A stretch of DNA of 64,000 bases from Thermotogota bacterium (GCA_029551145.1 JAKPGA010000069.1:1-64000), one strand, 5' to 3'. Positions 1-8,411 are shown, counted from the stretch's first letter. Notes: generated by a model from the sequence alone, not told the origin. Numbers and translations: made by a program.

Positions 1-246
1 TGTGAACTATAGCCCTCCTGAAATCTCCCCAAAAGAACGAAGGGCAGATTCTTTCGGGAAAGACTGGTTGGCTCACGCCCCTATCCGAGCACCAGTCACA
101 CTCGGTAGGAACGGCTGCTTATCTATTAAGCAGCAAGTGCAAGTTCTTCGTTGGCACTTATTTGTTGTTCCACCTTTTTAACGAGGTGGTGGAGACCTCG
201 ACTCGCTTCCTGGGGGACCTCAAACCCGTCGAAACCGTTCGCCCCC
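1..246 (-). ncRNA. ssrA: tmRNA (SsrA), 3' end outside window
   Basis: Transfer-messenger RNA, which with SmpB rescues stalled ribosomes and tags nascent chains for proteolysis. Reading the minus strand from 246, the RNA begins GGGGGCGAACGGUUUCGACG, the hallmark 5' end of bacterial tmRNA. The tag reading frame lies at 155-123: GCC AAC GAA GAA CTT GCA CTT GCT GCT, then TAA TAG, giving the tag ANEELALAA. The stop codons sit inside a hairpin (GCTGCTTA ... TAAGCAGC), as expected for helix 5. Downstream, paired segments fit the pseudoknot region. The T-arm and CCA end would lie left of position 1, so the gene is truncated by the window. The ORF-track entry at 162-392 is a shadow. The tag ends in ALAA, the kind of C-terminus recognised by ClpXP-type proteases. 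Confidence 0.95.
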
Positions 247-255
247 TGTCTATTA

Positions 256-284
256 ATATTAGCACAGAAGAGCTTTCTGTGCAA
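256..284 (-). promoter_or_regulatory. Sigma-70-type promoter of the tmRNA gene
   Basis: On the minus strand TTGCAC (284-279) is followed after 17 bases by TAATAT (261-256), and the tmRNA 5' end at 246 lies 9 bases further on. This is a near-consensus vegetative promoter in the right place, in the 48 bases between the HD-GYP stop codon and the tmRNA. Confidence 0.75.
263..281. promoter_or_regulatory. Inverted repeat between the -35 and -10 of the tmRNA promoter
   Basis: CACAGAA (263-269) and TTCTGTG (275-281) form a 7-bp inverted repeat with a 5-base centre. It overlaps the edge of the -35 element and fills the promoter spacer. No T-run follows on the minus strand, so it is a poor intrinsic terminator for the gene at 295-1815. 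It could be an operator; that is inference from position only. Confidence 0.35.
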
Positions 285-294
285 ACAGAGAAAC

Positions 295-1815
295 TCATAG
301 TTTTAGTTCTGAGAGCCTTCTTTTCACGACATTCAAGAATGCCTTGTACAGATCTGGATGGAACTTTACCCCAACCATTTCTGTTTCTATGATCTTTAAA
401 GCTTCGTCCACGCTGAGTGGTGGTCTATATGGTCTTTCTTCTATGAGCGCCGTGAAAACATCAACGATGGAGACTATCTGGGCACGAACACTTATTTGAT
501 CACCCGCTAACCCATCCGGATAGCCAGAACCATCTATATTTTCATGATGATGCCTCACGATATCTGCGACCAAATCCCAGCCGGATATGTTCTTAATGAT
601 CTTTTCCCCGAAGATTGGATGCTTTTTCATTATCTCGAATTCCTCGAAGGTGAGCCTGCCAGGCTTGTTCAGTATGTGTTCGGGTATGCCTATCTTTCCC
701 ACATCGTGCAATAAAGCCCCGAATTTTATCGCCTCGAGGTCCGCGGGATCACTCACACCCAGTTCCTTTGCCAGATCGAGGGCAAGATTAACAACTCTGC
801 CAGAATGTCCAAATGTGCCTGTGTCTTTTATTTCAATAGCCTCTGCCAGCGTTGAAATTATCTGTGTGTTTCTCTCTTGAAGGACTCTTTGCATTTCCTC
901 CAGTTCATTCACCGTGTCTTGCAGACTATTCATCATCGCGTGCATCTCAACCTGCGAGGCCTTTTCGATCTCAAGAAGTTTCACAATCGATTCTTGCAAT
1001 TCATTCAGATCATCGATGTTTGTTTTCACGGGTATGTAGTTCACTTCTCTGTTTTTTTCAATCTGCATGGTGCTCTTGTTTATGTTCTCCACGATCGTTG
1101 CAGTGGCACCAACCAGTCTGGTCTGAAACCTTGAGAAAAAGATCATCCATATGATTACACCGACAAGAGCGGCGAATGAGATAATAAGGTAAGGAGAGAG
1201 TACAACAAAATAACTCTGAATGGGAATGAAAACAGCAGCTCTGGCATTTTCGATCGGAAGATTCTCAAAATACAAATACCCGAAAGTGCCGTTCAGTTTG
1301 GCAAATCTGCTTTTGCTTTTCACGTTCATACCTGCCATTTCCGGCTGTGTTGAGAGAACAACTTCGCCCTGGTTGGTGACCAGGAGTACATACGCCAATT
1401 CGCTTGTCAGAAAACTGCTGAAAAGACTCTGAGGTATCTCAACCAACAAAAGATCATCCTGACGCTGCAGTAAGAATTTTGCGCTGTTTCCCGATACAAA
1501 CAAACCTTTGAAATCTGGCATGAGCCATGGCAGTTCTTTGTAAGCAAGCACACCTGAAAGATCTGCACCAGTTTGCAAATCCACAAGGTTGCGGTCCAGG
1601 GTTCTTACAACAACGTTGGCTTGTTGTTTCTGGTTCAGTGCATTTTCAATTGTGCTGTTAAGTAACTGCTTTTCAGATTTCAAGTATGTTTGAGAGTAAT
1701 ATCTGTGAACATTCTGAAAGATCAACACAAAGCCGATTATGAAGACTAAGATCAAAGTCAAGATCAAGAAAAGACCGTACCTTGCCAAGCTTCGAACTGC
1801 AGTTGCAAGCTTCAT
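295..1815 (-). CDS. Membrane-anchored HD-GYP domain protein (probable c-di-GMP phosphodiesterase)
   Basis: 506 residues. A membrane segment at about 13-34 and a second at about 207-231 flank an extracytoplasmic sensor-like region of roughly 170 residues. A coiled-coil linker (about 260-320) follows, then a C-terminal HD-GYP domain with the HD pair in HDVGKIGIPEHI and the signature HHHENIDGSGYP. HD-GYP proteins hydrolyse cyclic di-GMP (some act on cGAMP); activity here is inferred from intact motifs. It is the last gene of a three-gene operon and its ATG overlaps the stop of the upstream binding protein by 4 bp (ATGA), with GAGGTG five bases before the ATG. That coupling suggests the exported binding protein supplies the signal sensed by this protein. 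I did not recognise the sensor fold; it may be Cache-like. Confidence 0.88.
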   Translation of the reverse strand: MKLATAVRSLARYGLFLILTLILVFIIGFVLIFQNVHRYYSQTYLKSEKQLLNSTIENALNQKQQANVVVRTLDRNLVDLQTGADLSGVLAYKELPWLMPDFKGLFVSGNSAKFLLQRQDDLLLVEIPQSLFSSFLTSELAYVLLVTNQGEVVLSTQPEMAGMNVKSKSRFAKLNGTFGYLYFENLPIENARAAVFIPIQSYFVVLSPYLIISFAALVGVIIWMIFFSRFQTRLVGATATIVENINKSTMQIEKNREVNYIPVKTNIDDLNELQESIVKLLEIEKASQVEMHAMMNSLQDTVNELEEMQRVLQERNTQIISTLAEAIEIKDTGTFGHSGRVVNLALDLAKELGVSDPADLEAIKFGALLHDVGKIGIPEHILNKPGRLTFEEFEIMKKHPIFGEKIIKNISGWDLVADIVRHHHENIDGSGYPDGLAGDQISVRAQIVSIVDVFTALIEERPYRPPLSVDEALKIIETEMVGVKFHPDLYKAFLNVVKRRLSELKL

Positions 1816-2810
1816 TTCTTCACCTCATCAGCAATGAATTGAGCGTTTCTCACCGTCACGAAATTCGTCGTTCTGAACACAGACAGATCTGAACTGACTG
1901 TGAAGGTTCCAGTTGCTCCTTTGAATGTCTTGCCCTGAAGATAATTGCTCGCTTCAGTCGTCTTGATTTTTGATGAAACCAACGTCAATATTACCATAAG
2001 CGCGTCGTAACTGCCTGCATGTTCAAGGCTTGTAAATCCAAATTTCGTCATTTGAGAAAGATCGAAAAGACCGTATAATATCATTCCCTCGACGGCAGAC
2101 GACCCTGTTGTAATCAGTGCATCGGTATAGGCGTAGTCAGAACCATAGATGATTCCATTAAATCCTTTTCTCAGAGCCAATTGGGCAACCAGACCTGCTA
2201 CTCTTCCATCGACAATCAAAACAACTGAATCGTATTTTGAAAAATCAAAATTGACCAATTCATCTACAGAATCTATGTACAGACAATCAAAAGATAGCGG
2301 TGAAAACTGAACCATCATTTGAAAAAGACTTTCGCTATAAGCGATGTTGTTTCTATCACATATCACGACTGTACTCTTTCTCAGATCTTTCTGTAGCCGC
2401 TCAACCAAATCTCTCGCTTGAAGTTCATCTGACGGGCTCAAGCTCATGAGGTATTTACTCTTCCCAACAACCTTTGGAGAGGTTACCAACGGAGCTATTG
2501 TGAAGATCTGGAATTTTTCAAGGTACGGGAGTAGTGTCAATGCTTCGGAACTGATCCTTGGACCGATCGCGTAACAACTGTGATATTTTCTCAGATTTTT
2601 TTCAACCTCGCTGACAGGCTGATCTACTCTGATTGTTACAGGGTTTATCTTCAATTTATTGTCCTTTGTATATCTATCAACGCCACTGCGAAAATCAGCT
2701 TCACCGTCTTCAAAGATCAGGATCGTGGGATTTGGTTGTTTTGAATGCAGGGTGAAAACGATGACAATTACTACTGCAACCAGTGCCGCAACAAGGACCA
2801 TTTGTTTCAT
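1812..2810 (-). CDS. Membrane-tethered periplasmic-binding-protein-like protein (Leu/Ile/Val receptor fold)
   Basis: 332 residues. A strongly hydrophobic N-terminus (about residues 3-21) looks like an uncleaved signal anchor; no lipobox cysteine is visible. The rest resembles the Peripla_BP_6 type of substrate-binding protein: ILIFEDG near the start, a serine-rich strand around SLSPSDELQARDLVERL, then VVICDRNNIAYSESLFQMM and SGSYDAL-like elements. It is not part of an ABC transporter cluster; it sits between degV and an HD-GYP gene with 4-bp overlaps on both sides, and GGAGG lies 7 bases before its ATG. The likely role is ligand sensing for the HD-GYP protein rather than transport. Family assignment is by eye and the ligand is unknown. 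Confidence 0.7.
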   Translation of the reverse strand: MKQMVLVAALVAVVIVIVFTLHSKQPNPTILIFEDGEADFRSGVDRYTKDNKLKINPVTIRVDQPVSEVEKNLRKYHSCYAIGPRISSEALTLLPYLEKFQIFTIAPLVTSPKVVGKSKYLMSLSPSDELQARDLVERLQKDLRKSTVVICDRNNIAYSESLFQMMVQFSPLSFDCLYIDSVDELVNFDFSKYDSVVLIVDGRVAGLVAQLALRKGFNGIIYGSDYAYTDALITTGSSAVEGMILYGLFDLSQMTKFGFTSLEHAGSYDALMVILTLVSSKIKTTEASNYLQGKTFKGATGTFTVSSDLSVFRTTNFVTVRNAQFIADEVKK

Positions 2811-3670
2811 TCAACAACCTCCATACCAAATCCAGCAGTTCCTGGGCCTACGTGCGTTGTGATGACCTTTCCCATTTCGGTGAAACTCACGTCCAAAACT
2901 TCGTAATTCTGCTTCAGCATCTGTAGCAAAACCTTTGTGCTTTCTCTGGCATCCGCGTCGACCATGAGTAGTCTCAGCTTTGAACCCTTTGGTACAAGGT
3001 TCAACGCCTTGTTGATCAACATCTCCTGTGCTCTCTTGGTTCCTCTTGCTTTCTCAAACGGCACGAGTTTACCTTCTGGATCGATCCACAGCCCTACGTG
3101 TATGTTCAGTAATGATCCGAAAAACCCTTGCATGCGTGAGACCCTTCCACCTTTAACCAGAAAGTCAAAATTCGAAACGTAGAATATGGCTTTATACCTG
3201 CCGTTTTTGACATCCTGCTCAAGCACCTGCATTATCTTTTCTGCGTTCAATCCCTCTTTTTCTAATTCTCTCGCGCGCCTTGCAGGAAGTGGCATGGCGG
3301 CGGAGGCAAGTTTGCTATCAAGCACGAAAACAGGTATCTTCACTTGTTCAGCCGCGCTGAGTGCTGAATCGTAAGTCCCAGAGAGTTTTGTCGAGATACA
3401 GATCGCCAGGATCTCATCGTAACCCTCCTGCTCTATCTGCTGATACAGCGAGACAAACTCACCCACAGACGGCTGAGAACTCTTTGGCAGTTCCTTTGCC
3501 GAGGCAACTCTCCTGTAGAAATCCTGTATTTGCTGAAGATCTCTTGTGTCATCCTCCTGATCACCTTTTGGCCAAACGATATGCAACGGTGCAATCGCAA
3601 CATCTAACTTTTCAATCCACTCTCTTGGTATATCACACGTGCTATCCAAGACTATCTTCATTCTTGGCAC
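2807..3670 (-). CDS. DegV family fatty-acid-binding protein
   Basis: About 287 residues. It begins VPRMKIVLDSTCDIPREW, the typical DegV opening with the S/T-x-C/S-D strand, and later has TSQPS-like KSSQPSVGEF and the GPGTAGFG C-terminal strand. DegV (FakB) proteins bind a single fatty acid and can hand it to a fatty acid kinase; no fakA gene is in this window. The track starts at 3730, but there is no good ribosome site there. GTG at 3670 has GGAGGTGA five bases upstream; the ATG three codons later (3661) is the alternative. It leads the operon with the binding protein and HD-GYP gene. Confidence 0.88.
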   Translation of the reverse strand: MPRMKIVLDSTCDIPREWIEKLDVAIAPLHIVWPKGDQEDDTRDLQQIQDFYRRVASAKELPKSSQPSVGEFVSLYQQIEQEGYDEILAICISTKLSGTYDSALSAAEQVKIPVFVLDSKLASAAMPLPARRARELEKEGLNAEKIMQVLEQDVKNGRYKAIFYVSNFDFLVKGGRVSRMQGFFGSLLNIHVGLWIDPEGKLVPFEKARGTKRAQEMLINKALNLVPKGSKLRLLMVDADARESTKVLLQMLKQNYEVLDVSFTEMGKVITTHVGPGTAGFGMEVVE

Positions 3671-3713
3671 TCTACTCACCTCCCAGCTTCGTGGTGATAA
3701 GACTCTCCAATAG

Positions 3714-3740
3714 ATTGTATCAAACTCCATCGTCTGGCAA
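3714..3740 (-). promoter_or_regulatory. Probable promoter of the degV/binding protein/HD-GYP operon
   Basis: In the 87-bp gap after livF, the minus strand has TGATACAAT, an extended -10 (TGnTACAAT at 3722-3714), with TTGCCA 15 bases upstream (3740-3735). The short spacer is compensated by the extended -10. It suggests that degV starts its own transcript rather than continuing the liv operon. Confidence 0.4.
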
Positions 3741-3757
3741 AAGTTATCAGGTGTATG

Positions 3758-4486
3758 CTAAGTAATTGCCACTCCAAGATAAGCCTTTCTCACATCGTCA
3801 CTCTTGAGCAAGTTTTGACCGGTGTCCTGCATGACTATTCGACCCGTCTCTAAGACATATCCATAATCTGCTATCTTCAAAGCGGCAAGTGCATTTTGTT
3901 CGATGAGCAGAATTGTCACGCCTTCTTCTCGTATCTTTTGGATTATTTGGAAGACTTCTCGGACAAGCAGAGGTGCTAATCCCAAGGATGGCTCATCGAG
4001 CATGAGTAATTTAGGTCTTGTCATCAAACCACGCGCAACAGCGAGCATCTGTTGCTCTCCGCCAGAAAGCGTACCGCCGAGCTGCTTCAATCTTTCCCTC
4101 AGTCTTGGAAAGAGAGTTAATACCCAGTCTAAATCTTTCTTAATACCTTCAACATCCTTTCTCGCGTATGCACCCATCATGAGGTTCTCATGAACGGTGA
4201 GATTTGGGAAAATCCTTCTGCCTTCAGGAACAAGTGCTATTCCGTTGTTTATAATGTGATGAGTTGCCATGTGGGTTATGTCAGTGCCATTAAAAAGTAC
4301 CTTTCCACCGCTCTTTCTGACAAGATTGGTTATTGCCTGAAGCGTCGTCGTCTTACCTGCACCATTTGCACCTATCAATGTCACAATCTGACCAGTCTCA
4401 ACTTCGATACTGATTCCTTTCAAGGCATGTATACTGCCGTAGTGTACATGCAAGTCTTCGATTTTCAACATCGTCTGGGTGTTCAC
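3758..4486 (-). CDS. livF: Branched-chain amino acid ABC transporter ATP-binding protein LivF
   Basis: 242 residues, the usual LivF size. Walker A is GANGAGKTT, the signature is LSGGEQQMLA, and Walker B is LLMLDEPSLGLAP followed by the LivF-like LLIEQNALAALKIADYGYVLETGRI ending. It is one of two ATPase subunits that power uptake with LivH and LivM. Start is GTG with GGAGGT six bases upstream, overlapping the livG stop by 4 bp. Last gene of the liv operon. Substrate could be branched-chain amino acids or another LivJ-type ligand such as urea or an amide; sequence alone does not settle this. Confidence 0.93.
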   Translation of the reverse strand: MNTQTMLKIEDLHVHYGSIHALKGISIEVETGQIVTLIGANGAGKTTTLQAITNLVRKSGGKVLFNGTDITHMATHHIINNGIALVPEGRRIFPNLTVHENLMMGAYARKDVEGIKKDLDWVLTLFPRLRERLKQLGGTLSGGEQQMLAVARGLMTRPKLLMLDEPSLGLAPLLVREVFQIIQKIREEGVTILLIEQNALAALKIADYGYVLETGRIVMQDTGQNLLKSDDVRKAYLGVAIT

Positions 4487-5262
4487 AGGAGTACCTCCTC
4501 TCCCAGATAAGCCTTTATGACAAGTGGGTTAGACTGAATCTGCTCTGGGTTTCCCTCGGCAATCAATTTGCCATAGTCCATGACATAGATTCTCTCGCAG
4601 ATTCCCATTATGACCTTCATGTCGTGTTCGATTATCATTATTGTCAGTTTGAAATCCTCTCTGATCTGCTTTATGAATCCCATGAGTTCAAAGGTCTCCT
4701 GAGGGTTCATACCCGCTGCTGGTTCATCCAGAAGAAGCATTCTGGGATTCGTTGATAAAGCCCTTGCTATCTCGAGTTTTCTCTGAAGGCCATACGGAAG
4801 TGAGCTTGCTTTTTCATTGGCGAAATTCTCCAGACCAACTCGCTTCAAGAGCTTCAACGCTTCTTCACGCATATGTCTTTCCATACGAATACTGTCTGGC
4901 GTTTTTGCTATGCATTTGAAAAACCACAGCCAGTTTCTCAATTTCAAGTGCTGTGAGACCATAACATTTTCGAGGACTGACATGTCTGAAAACAAACGAA
5001 TGTTCTGAAAAGTCCGAGCTATGCCAAATCTTGTTATTTCATGAGGTTTGAAGCCAGATATGTCCTTGCCAAAAAAGAAAATCCTACCTTCGTCAGGTGC
5101 GTACATACCGGTTATAACATTGAAAAGAGTTGTCTTGCCAGCCCCGTTTGGACCAATTAATCCCAGCAATTCTCCTTGCTTTACATAACCATCAAAACGA
5201 TCCACCGCCACAAGGCCACCGAAGCGCTTTGTGACGCTGTCTATTCGAAGAACCTCATTCAT
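4483..5262 (-). CDS. livG: Branched-chain amino acid ABC transporter ATP-binding protein LivG
   Basis: About 259 residues from ATG 5262 (MNEVLRIDSVTKRFGG). Walker A GPNGAGKTT, the long LivG-specific loop after ARTFQNIRLF, signature-like LPYGLQRKLEIARAL, Walker B LLLDEPAAGMNP, switch region IEHDMKVIM. The track begins at a GTG eight codons upstream (5286), but ATG 5262 has GAGGTG six bases before it and overlaps the livM stop, which fits translational coupling. Works as a heterodimer with LivF on the inner face of the membrane. Confidence 0.92.
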   Translation of the reverse strand: MNEVLRIDSVTKRFGGLVAVDRFDGYVKQGELLGLIGPNGAGKTTLFNVITGMYAPDEGRIFFFGKDISGFKPHEITRFGIARTFQNIRLFSDMSVLENVMVSQHLKLRNWLWFFKCIAKTPDSIRMERHMREEALKLLKRVGLENFANEKASSLPYGLQRKLEIARALSTNPRMLLLDEPAAGMNPQETFELMGFIKQIREDFKLTIMIIEHDMKVIMGICERIYVMDYGKLIAEGNPEQIQSNPLVIKAYLGEEVLL

Positions 5263-6325
5263 CCACGACACCTCTTCTTCTGGCACTCTTTGTAAACAAC
5301 TTGTAGATCAAGTCCCAAGTCAGTTCATCTCTTCCCATAATTCCCCTCTGCCAAAAGAGCATGAGTACTATGAGCATAATCGAGAGCACAACCATTCTCA
5401 TGCCGGGAATGCCGGGAAAGTTTATGAACCAAATTTTGAAAGGACTTTCAAGAACCCTCAGAAACTCCAGTCCAACTGTGTAGATAGACGCACCTATAAT
5501 TGCTCCGCTTATACTACCGAGTCCGCCGAGGACCGCCATGATGAGTATTTCAAAGGTTTTAGAAAATGCGAAAGACTTCGGATCTATGGTTGTTATCAAA
5601 TGAGCCCAAAGTGCACCACCAACACCTGCGAAAAAGGAACCAAGCACGAAACTGACAACCTGATGTGAAAATACATTTATTCCCATTGCTTTAGCGGCGA
5701 TAGGATCCTCCCTGATGGCTTTCAAAGCTCTTCCATAGCTACTCTTGACCAAACTAGCAATGACAAGAACGGTTACAAATGCCCAACCCCATGACCAGTA
5801 AATGTTTGTATAAGGAGGAATTGCTTTCAAGCCAAGAGCTCCATTTGTTATCGACCATGCATTATTTGCAATTATTCGTATAGTTTCCCCCAGGCCCAAT
5901 GTGGCTATTGCAAGATAGTCACCAATCAATCTCAGCGATGGCGCAGCAACGACATATCCAAAACCAGCTGCAACAAGCCCAGCGATGAGAGTAGCTGGTA
6001 AGAAGGGCATCTGAATCTGATTAAATGGATATATAAGTGGTTTGATAAGAAAGGTCATTTCCTTCTGTGCGACAGGAAGAGTCAGCAAGGTTGATACATA
6101 CGCTCCAATAGCTATAAAACCAGCATGACCAAGTGAGAAGATACCCGTTATACCGTTTATTAAAGTCAGTGAAACTGCGAAAATCATATTTATTGCCATT
6201 AAATTGAGTATTAGTATCACATATTCACTTGCTCTTTTGTTGGCAAGGAACAAGAGAAAGCCAATGACAACTATCAGCGCAAGCGTCAAGATAAATTTCA
6301 GGCTGTTCGAAAGGCTCTTTTCCAT
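5255..6325 (-). CDS. livM: Branched-chain amino acid ABC transporter permease LivM
   Basis: About 356 residues from ATG 6325 (MEKSLSNSLKFILTL), with AAAGGTG seven bases upstream; the track start at 6451 runs back through the end of livH and is rejected. Roughly eight to ten membrane segments. Family motifs include GHAGFIAIGAYVS, RLIGDYLAIATLGLGE, AIREDPIAAKAMGIN (the cytoplasmic coupling loop that contacts the ATPases) and AVLGGLGSISGAIIGA. Three bases separate it from livH. Confidence 0.93.
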   Translation of the reverse strand: MEKSLSNSLKFILTLALIVVIGFLLFLANKRASEYVILILNLMAINMIFAVSLTLINGITGIFSLGHAGFIAIGAYVSTLLTLPVAQKEMTFLIKPLIYPFNQIQMPFLPATLIAGLVAAGFGYVVAAPSLRLIGDYLAIATLGLGETIRIIANNAWSITNGALGLKAIPPYTNIYWSWGWAFVTVLVIASLVKSSYGRALKAIREDPIAAKAMGINVFSHQVVSFVLGSFFAGVGGALWAHLITTIDPKSFAFSKTFEILIMAVLGGLGSISGAIIGASIYTVGLEFLRVLESPFKIWFINFPGIPGMRMVVLSIMLIVLMLFWQRGIMGRDELTWDLIYKLFTKSARRRGVVDE

Positions 6326-6329
6326 GCTC

Positions 6330-7238
6330 TCACACCTTTTCTGATACTTCAACACCAAGTATTCCTGTTGGTTTGACAAGTAAAACAAACAACAATATCG
6401 CATACGCAAAAGCGTCCCTGTAACCAGCAAGGGATGGTACAAACGCAACAATCATTATTTCACTTATTCCCAATATGAAACCGCCAACCATTGCACCTTG
6501 AATACTACCTATACCACCCACAACTGCTGCTATGAAAGCCTTGAGTCCAGGTATCATACCAGTATAAGGATAAACCTGAGGATATTTCATTGCCCAAAGG
6601 ATGCCACCTATTGCAGCAAGCCCTGAGCCTAACATGAAGGTGAAGCTGACAACTCTATCGGCATTGACTCCCATCAATTTTGTTGTTGGAATATCCTTTG
6701 AGATAGCCCTCATCGCCATCCCGATCTTGGTCCTGTATACGATCCAAATTAACAACACCAAAGCTGCAATCACGATACCGATCGTGATAAATGTGAGAAC
6801 AGGTATTCTAACACCACCAATATTGATCATGTTCAAAAATGATGTCGGGTAGATACCGGTTTGTGGATTAAAGGATTTCGCCCGCCCACCAAAGGCTACT
6901 ATCGCAAAATTCTCTAAGAAGAAGGAGACACCAATGGCAGTTATCAACGCCGATATCCTTGGTGCGTTTCTCAAAGGTCTGTAAGCGATTCTCTCAATGA
7001 AAGCACCCAAGAATGCTGTTGCAAAAATCGAGAAGACAAAAGCCACCCACCATGGCATCAAAAACAATACGACAGCGTAGAAGGCAAAGTAGATCCCATA
7101 TGTAAAGACATCACCGTGAGCAAAATTGATGAGTCTCAGGATACCATACACCATCGTGTAACCTATCGCAATCAAAGCATAGATTCCACCCAAAGACAGT
7201 GCGTTGACAAGGTGCTGAAAAAACCCAGCAAGGCTCAA
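6330..7238 (-). CDS. livH: Branched-chain amino acid ABC transporter permease LivH
   Basis: 302 residues, typical LivH. About eight membrane segments; motifs NALSLGGIYALIAIGYTMVYGILRLINFAHGD at the N-terminus (the canonical LivH opening), AISKDIPTTKLMGVN as coupling loop, and AAVVGGIGSIQGAMVGG. GGAGGTGATC precedes the ATG. It follows the intercistronic terminator after livJ, so it is probably made at a lower level than the binding protein. Confidence 0.94.
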   Translation of the reverse strand: MSLAGFFQHLVNALSLGGIYALIAIGYTMVYGILRLINFAHGDVFTYGIYFAFYAVVLFLMPWWVAFVFSIFATAFLGAFIERIAYRPLRNAPRISALITAIGVSFFLENFAIVAFGGRAKSFNPQTGIYPTSFLNMINIGGVRIPVLTFITIGIVIAALVLLIWIVYRTKIGMAMRAISKDIPTTKLMGVNADRVVSFTFMLGSGLAAIGGILWAMKYPQVYPYTGMIPGLKAFIAAVVGGIGSIQGAMVGGFILGISEIMIVAFVPSLAGYRDAFAYAILLFVLLVKPTGILGVEVSEKV

Positions 7239-7257
7239 AAGATCACCTCCAAATGTG

Positions 7258-7281
7258 GAAAAGCCCCCTGTCGGGGGCTTT
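7258..7281 (-). terminator. Leaky intrinsic terminator between livJ and livH
   Basis: Minus strand: GCCCCC-GACA-GGGGGC followed by TTTTCC, in the 45-bp gap between the livJ stop (7284) and the livH start (7238). There is no separate livH promoter that I can see, so this most likely acts as a partial terminator that makes binding protein mRNA more abundant than transporter mRNA. The hairpin is seen; the function is inferred from similar arrangements in other binding-protein operons. Confidence 0.75.
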
Positions 7282-7283
7282 CA

Positions 7284-8411
7284 TCATGGTCTGACCACAG
7301 TCATCAGTCTGAATTGCCCATCCTTCACCGTGTTAATCACGGCGGGCTTCACAGGATCTCCTGAACCTTCTGGATAGGTTATAGATCCACCGACACCTTG
7401 GAAGTCCTTAGTGGCGGCGATCGCATCTCTGATTGCAATCGGATCAAGTGATTGGGTTCTTTCGATGGCATCCAGCACGAGGTTATAGGCGTCAAAGGCG
7501 AGTGCACCGAATGCATCAGGTCTTCTGTTGTATTCTTTTACGTACGCTTCTACGAAGGGTTTCGTTGCAGGTGAAAGGTCGGCATCCTGATGGAAGTAAG
7601 TTGTGTAATACAGACCCTCGACGAATTTCCCTCCAATCTGTATGAGTTCTGGAGCATCAGCACCGTCGCCTGCCAAGAAATTACCCTTGAACCCCAATTC
7701 ACGTGCCTGCTTACAGATGAGTGCTATCTCTGAATAATAACCGGGTAAGAAGATTGTGTCTGGGTTTCTGGAAAGGGCATCCGTCAATTGAGCTGTGAAG
7801 TCCTGATCTCCGGTGTTGTAGTATTCCTCAAAGAATTTGCCACCGAACTGAGCGAATTTTCTCTTGAAGTAATTCGCCAATCCCACCACGTAATCTTGCG
7901 CCACATCAACCATGATCGCCACATTCTTAGATTTCAGCTGTTCCCAGGCGAATTTCGCAAGTAACTCTCCCTGCATCGGATCGATAAAGCACGCCCTGAA
8001 AATGAATCTTCTGTTCTGTGTCACGAGCGGGTTTGTTGCAGTGTTTGTAACCATAGCCACCTGTTTCTGTTCGGCTATCGCTCCCGCGGCAAGGGCACAT
8101 GAGCTGGTACATGGTCCAAGAATGGCGACAACCTTTTCAACATCAATCAGTCTTTTTACAACGTTGGCTGCTTCAGCCTTGTCTCCCTTGTTGTCCAACA
8201 AAACGACTTTGACGGGTACATCCTTCCCACCAATTCTGACTGTTGGTCTGAGCTTCATTGCCAGTTTTACACCATCCCACGACATCTGACCAAACCCTGC
8301 AATAGGTCCAGTCATTTCCCATCCTGCGCCGATCTTTACTTCTGTGATTTCGCTTGCTGAGACAACAACAAAAGCCAGAACCAAAGTGAGAAACACGTAG
8401 AACTTCCGCAT
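7284..8411 (-). CDS. livJ: Branched-chain amino acid ABC transporter substrate-binding protein
   Basis: 375 residues. A signal peptide (MRKFYVFLTLVLAFVVVSAS) precedes the mature Peripla_BP_6 protein: VKIGAGWEMTGPIAGFGQMSWDGVKLA, the ligand-contact segment ILGPCTSSCALAAGAIAEQ, TNTATNPLVT, and the C-terminal AFDAYNLVLDAIERT. No lipobox is obvious, so it is likely soluble in the periplasm-like space under the toga. First gene of livJ-HMGF, with its own promoter, an upstream two-way terminator and a terminator just after its stop. Confidence 0.92.
   Translation of the reverse strand: MRKFYVFLTLVLAFVVVSASEITEVKIGAGWEMTGPIAGFGQMSWDGVKLAMKLRPTVRIGGKDVPVKVVLLDNKGDKAEAANVVKRLIDVEKVVAILGPCTSSCALAAGAIAEQKQVAMVTNTATNPLVTQNRRFIFRACFIDPMQGELLAKFAWEQLKSKNVAIMVDVAQDYVVGLANYFKRKFAQFGGKFFEEYYNTGDQDFTAQLTDALSRNPDTIFLPGYYSEIALICKQARELGFKGNFLAGDGADAPELIQIGGKFVEGLYYTTYFHQDADLSPATKPFVEAYVKEYNRRPDAFGALAFDAYNLVLDAIERTQSLDPIAIRDAIAATKDFQGVGGSITYPEGSGDPVKPAVINTVKDGQFRLMTVVRP

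Noticed and set aside
162-392. Plus-strand ORF of 76 codons
   Set aside because: It overlaps the tmRNA and the HD-GYP gene in antisense; no ribosome site or recognisable protein.
5231-5668. Plus-strand ORF of 145 codons opposite livM
   Set aside because: Antisense shadow of livM/livG; low-complexity, His/Cys rich translation without family resemblance.
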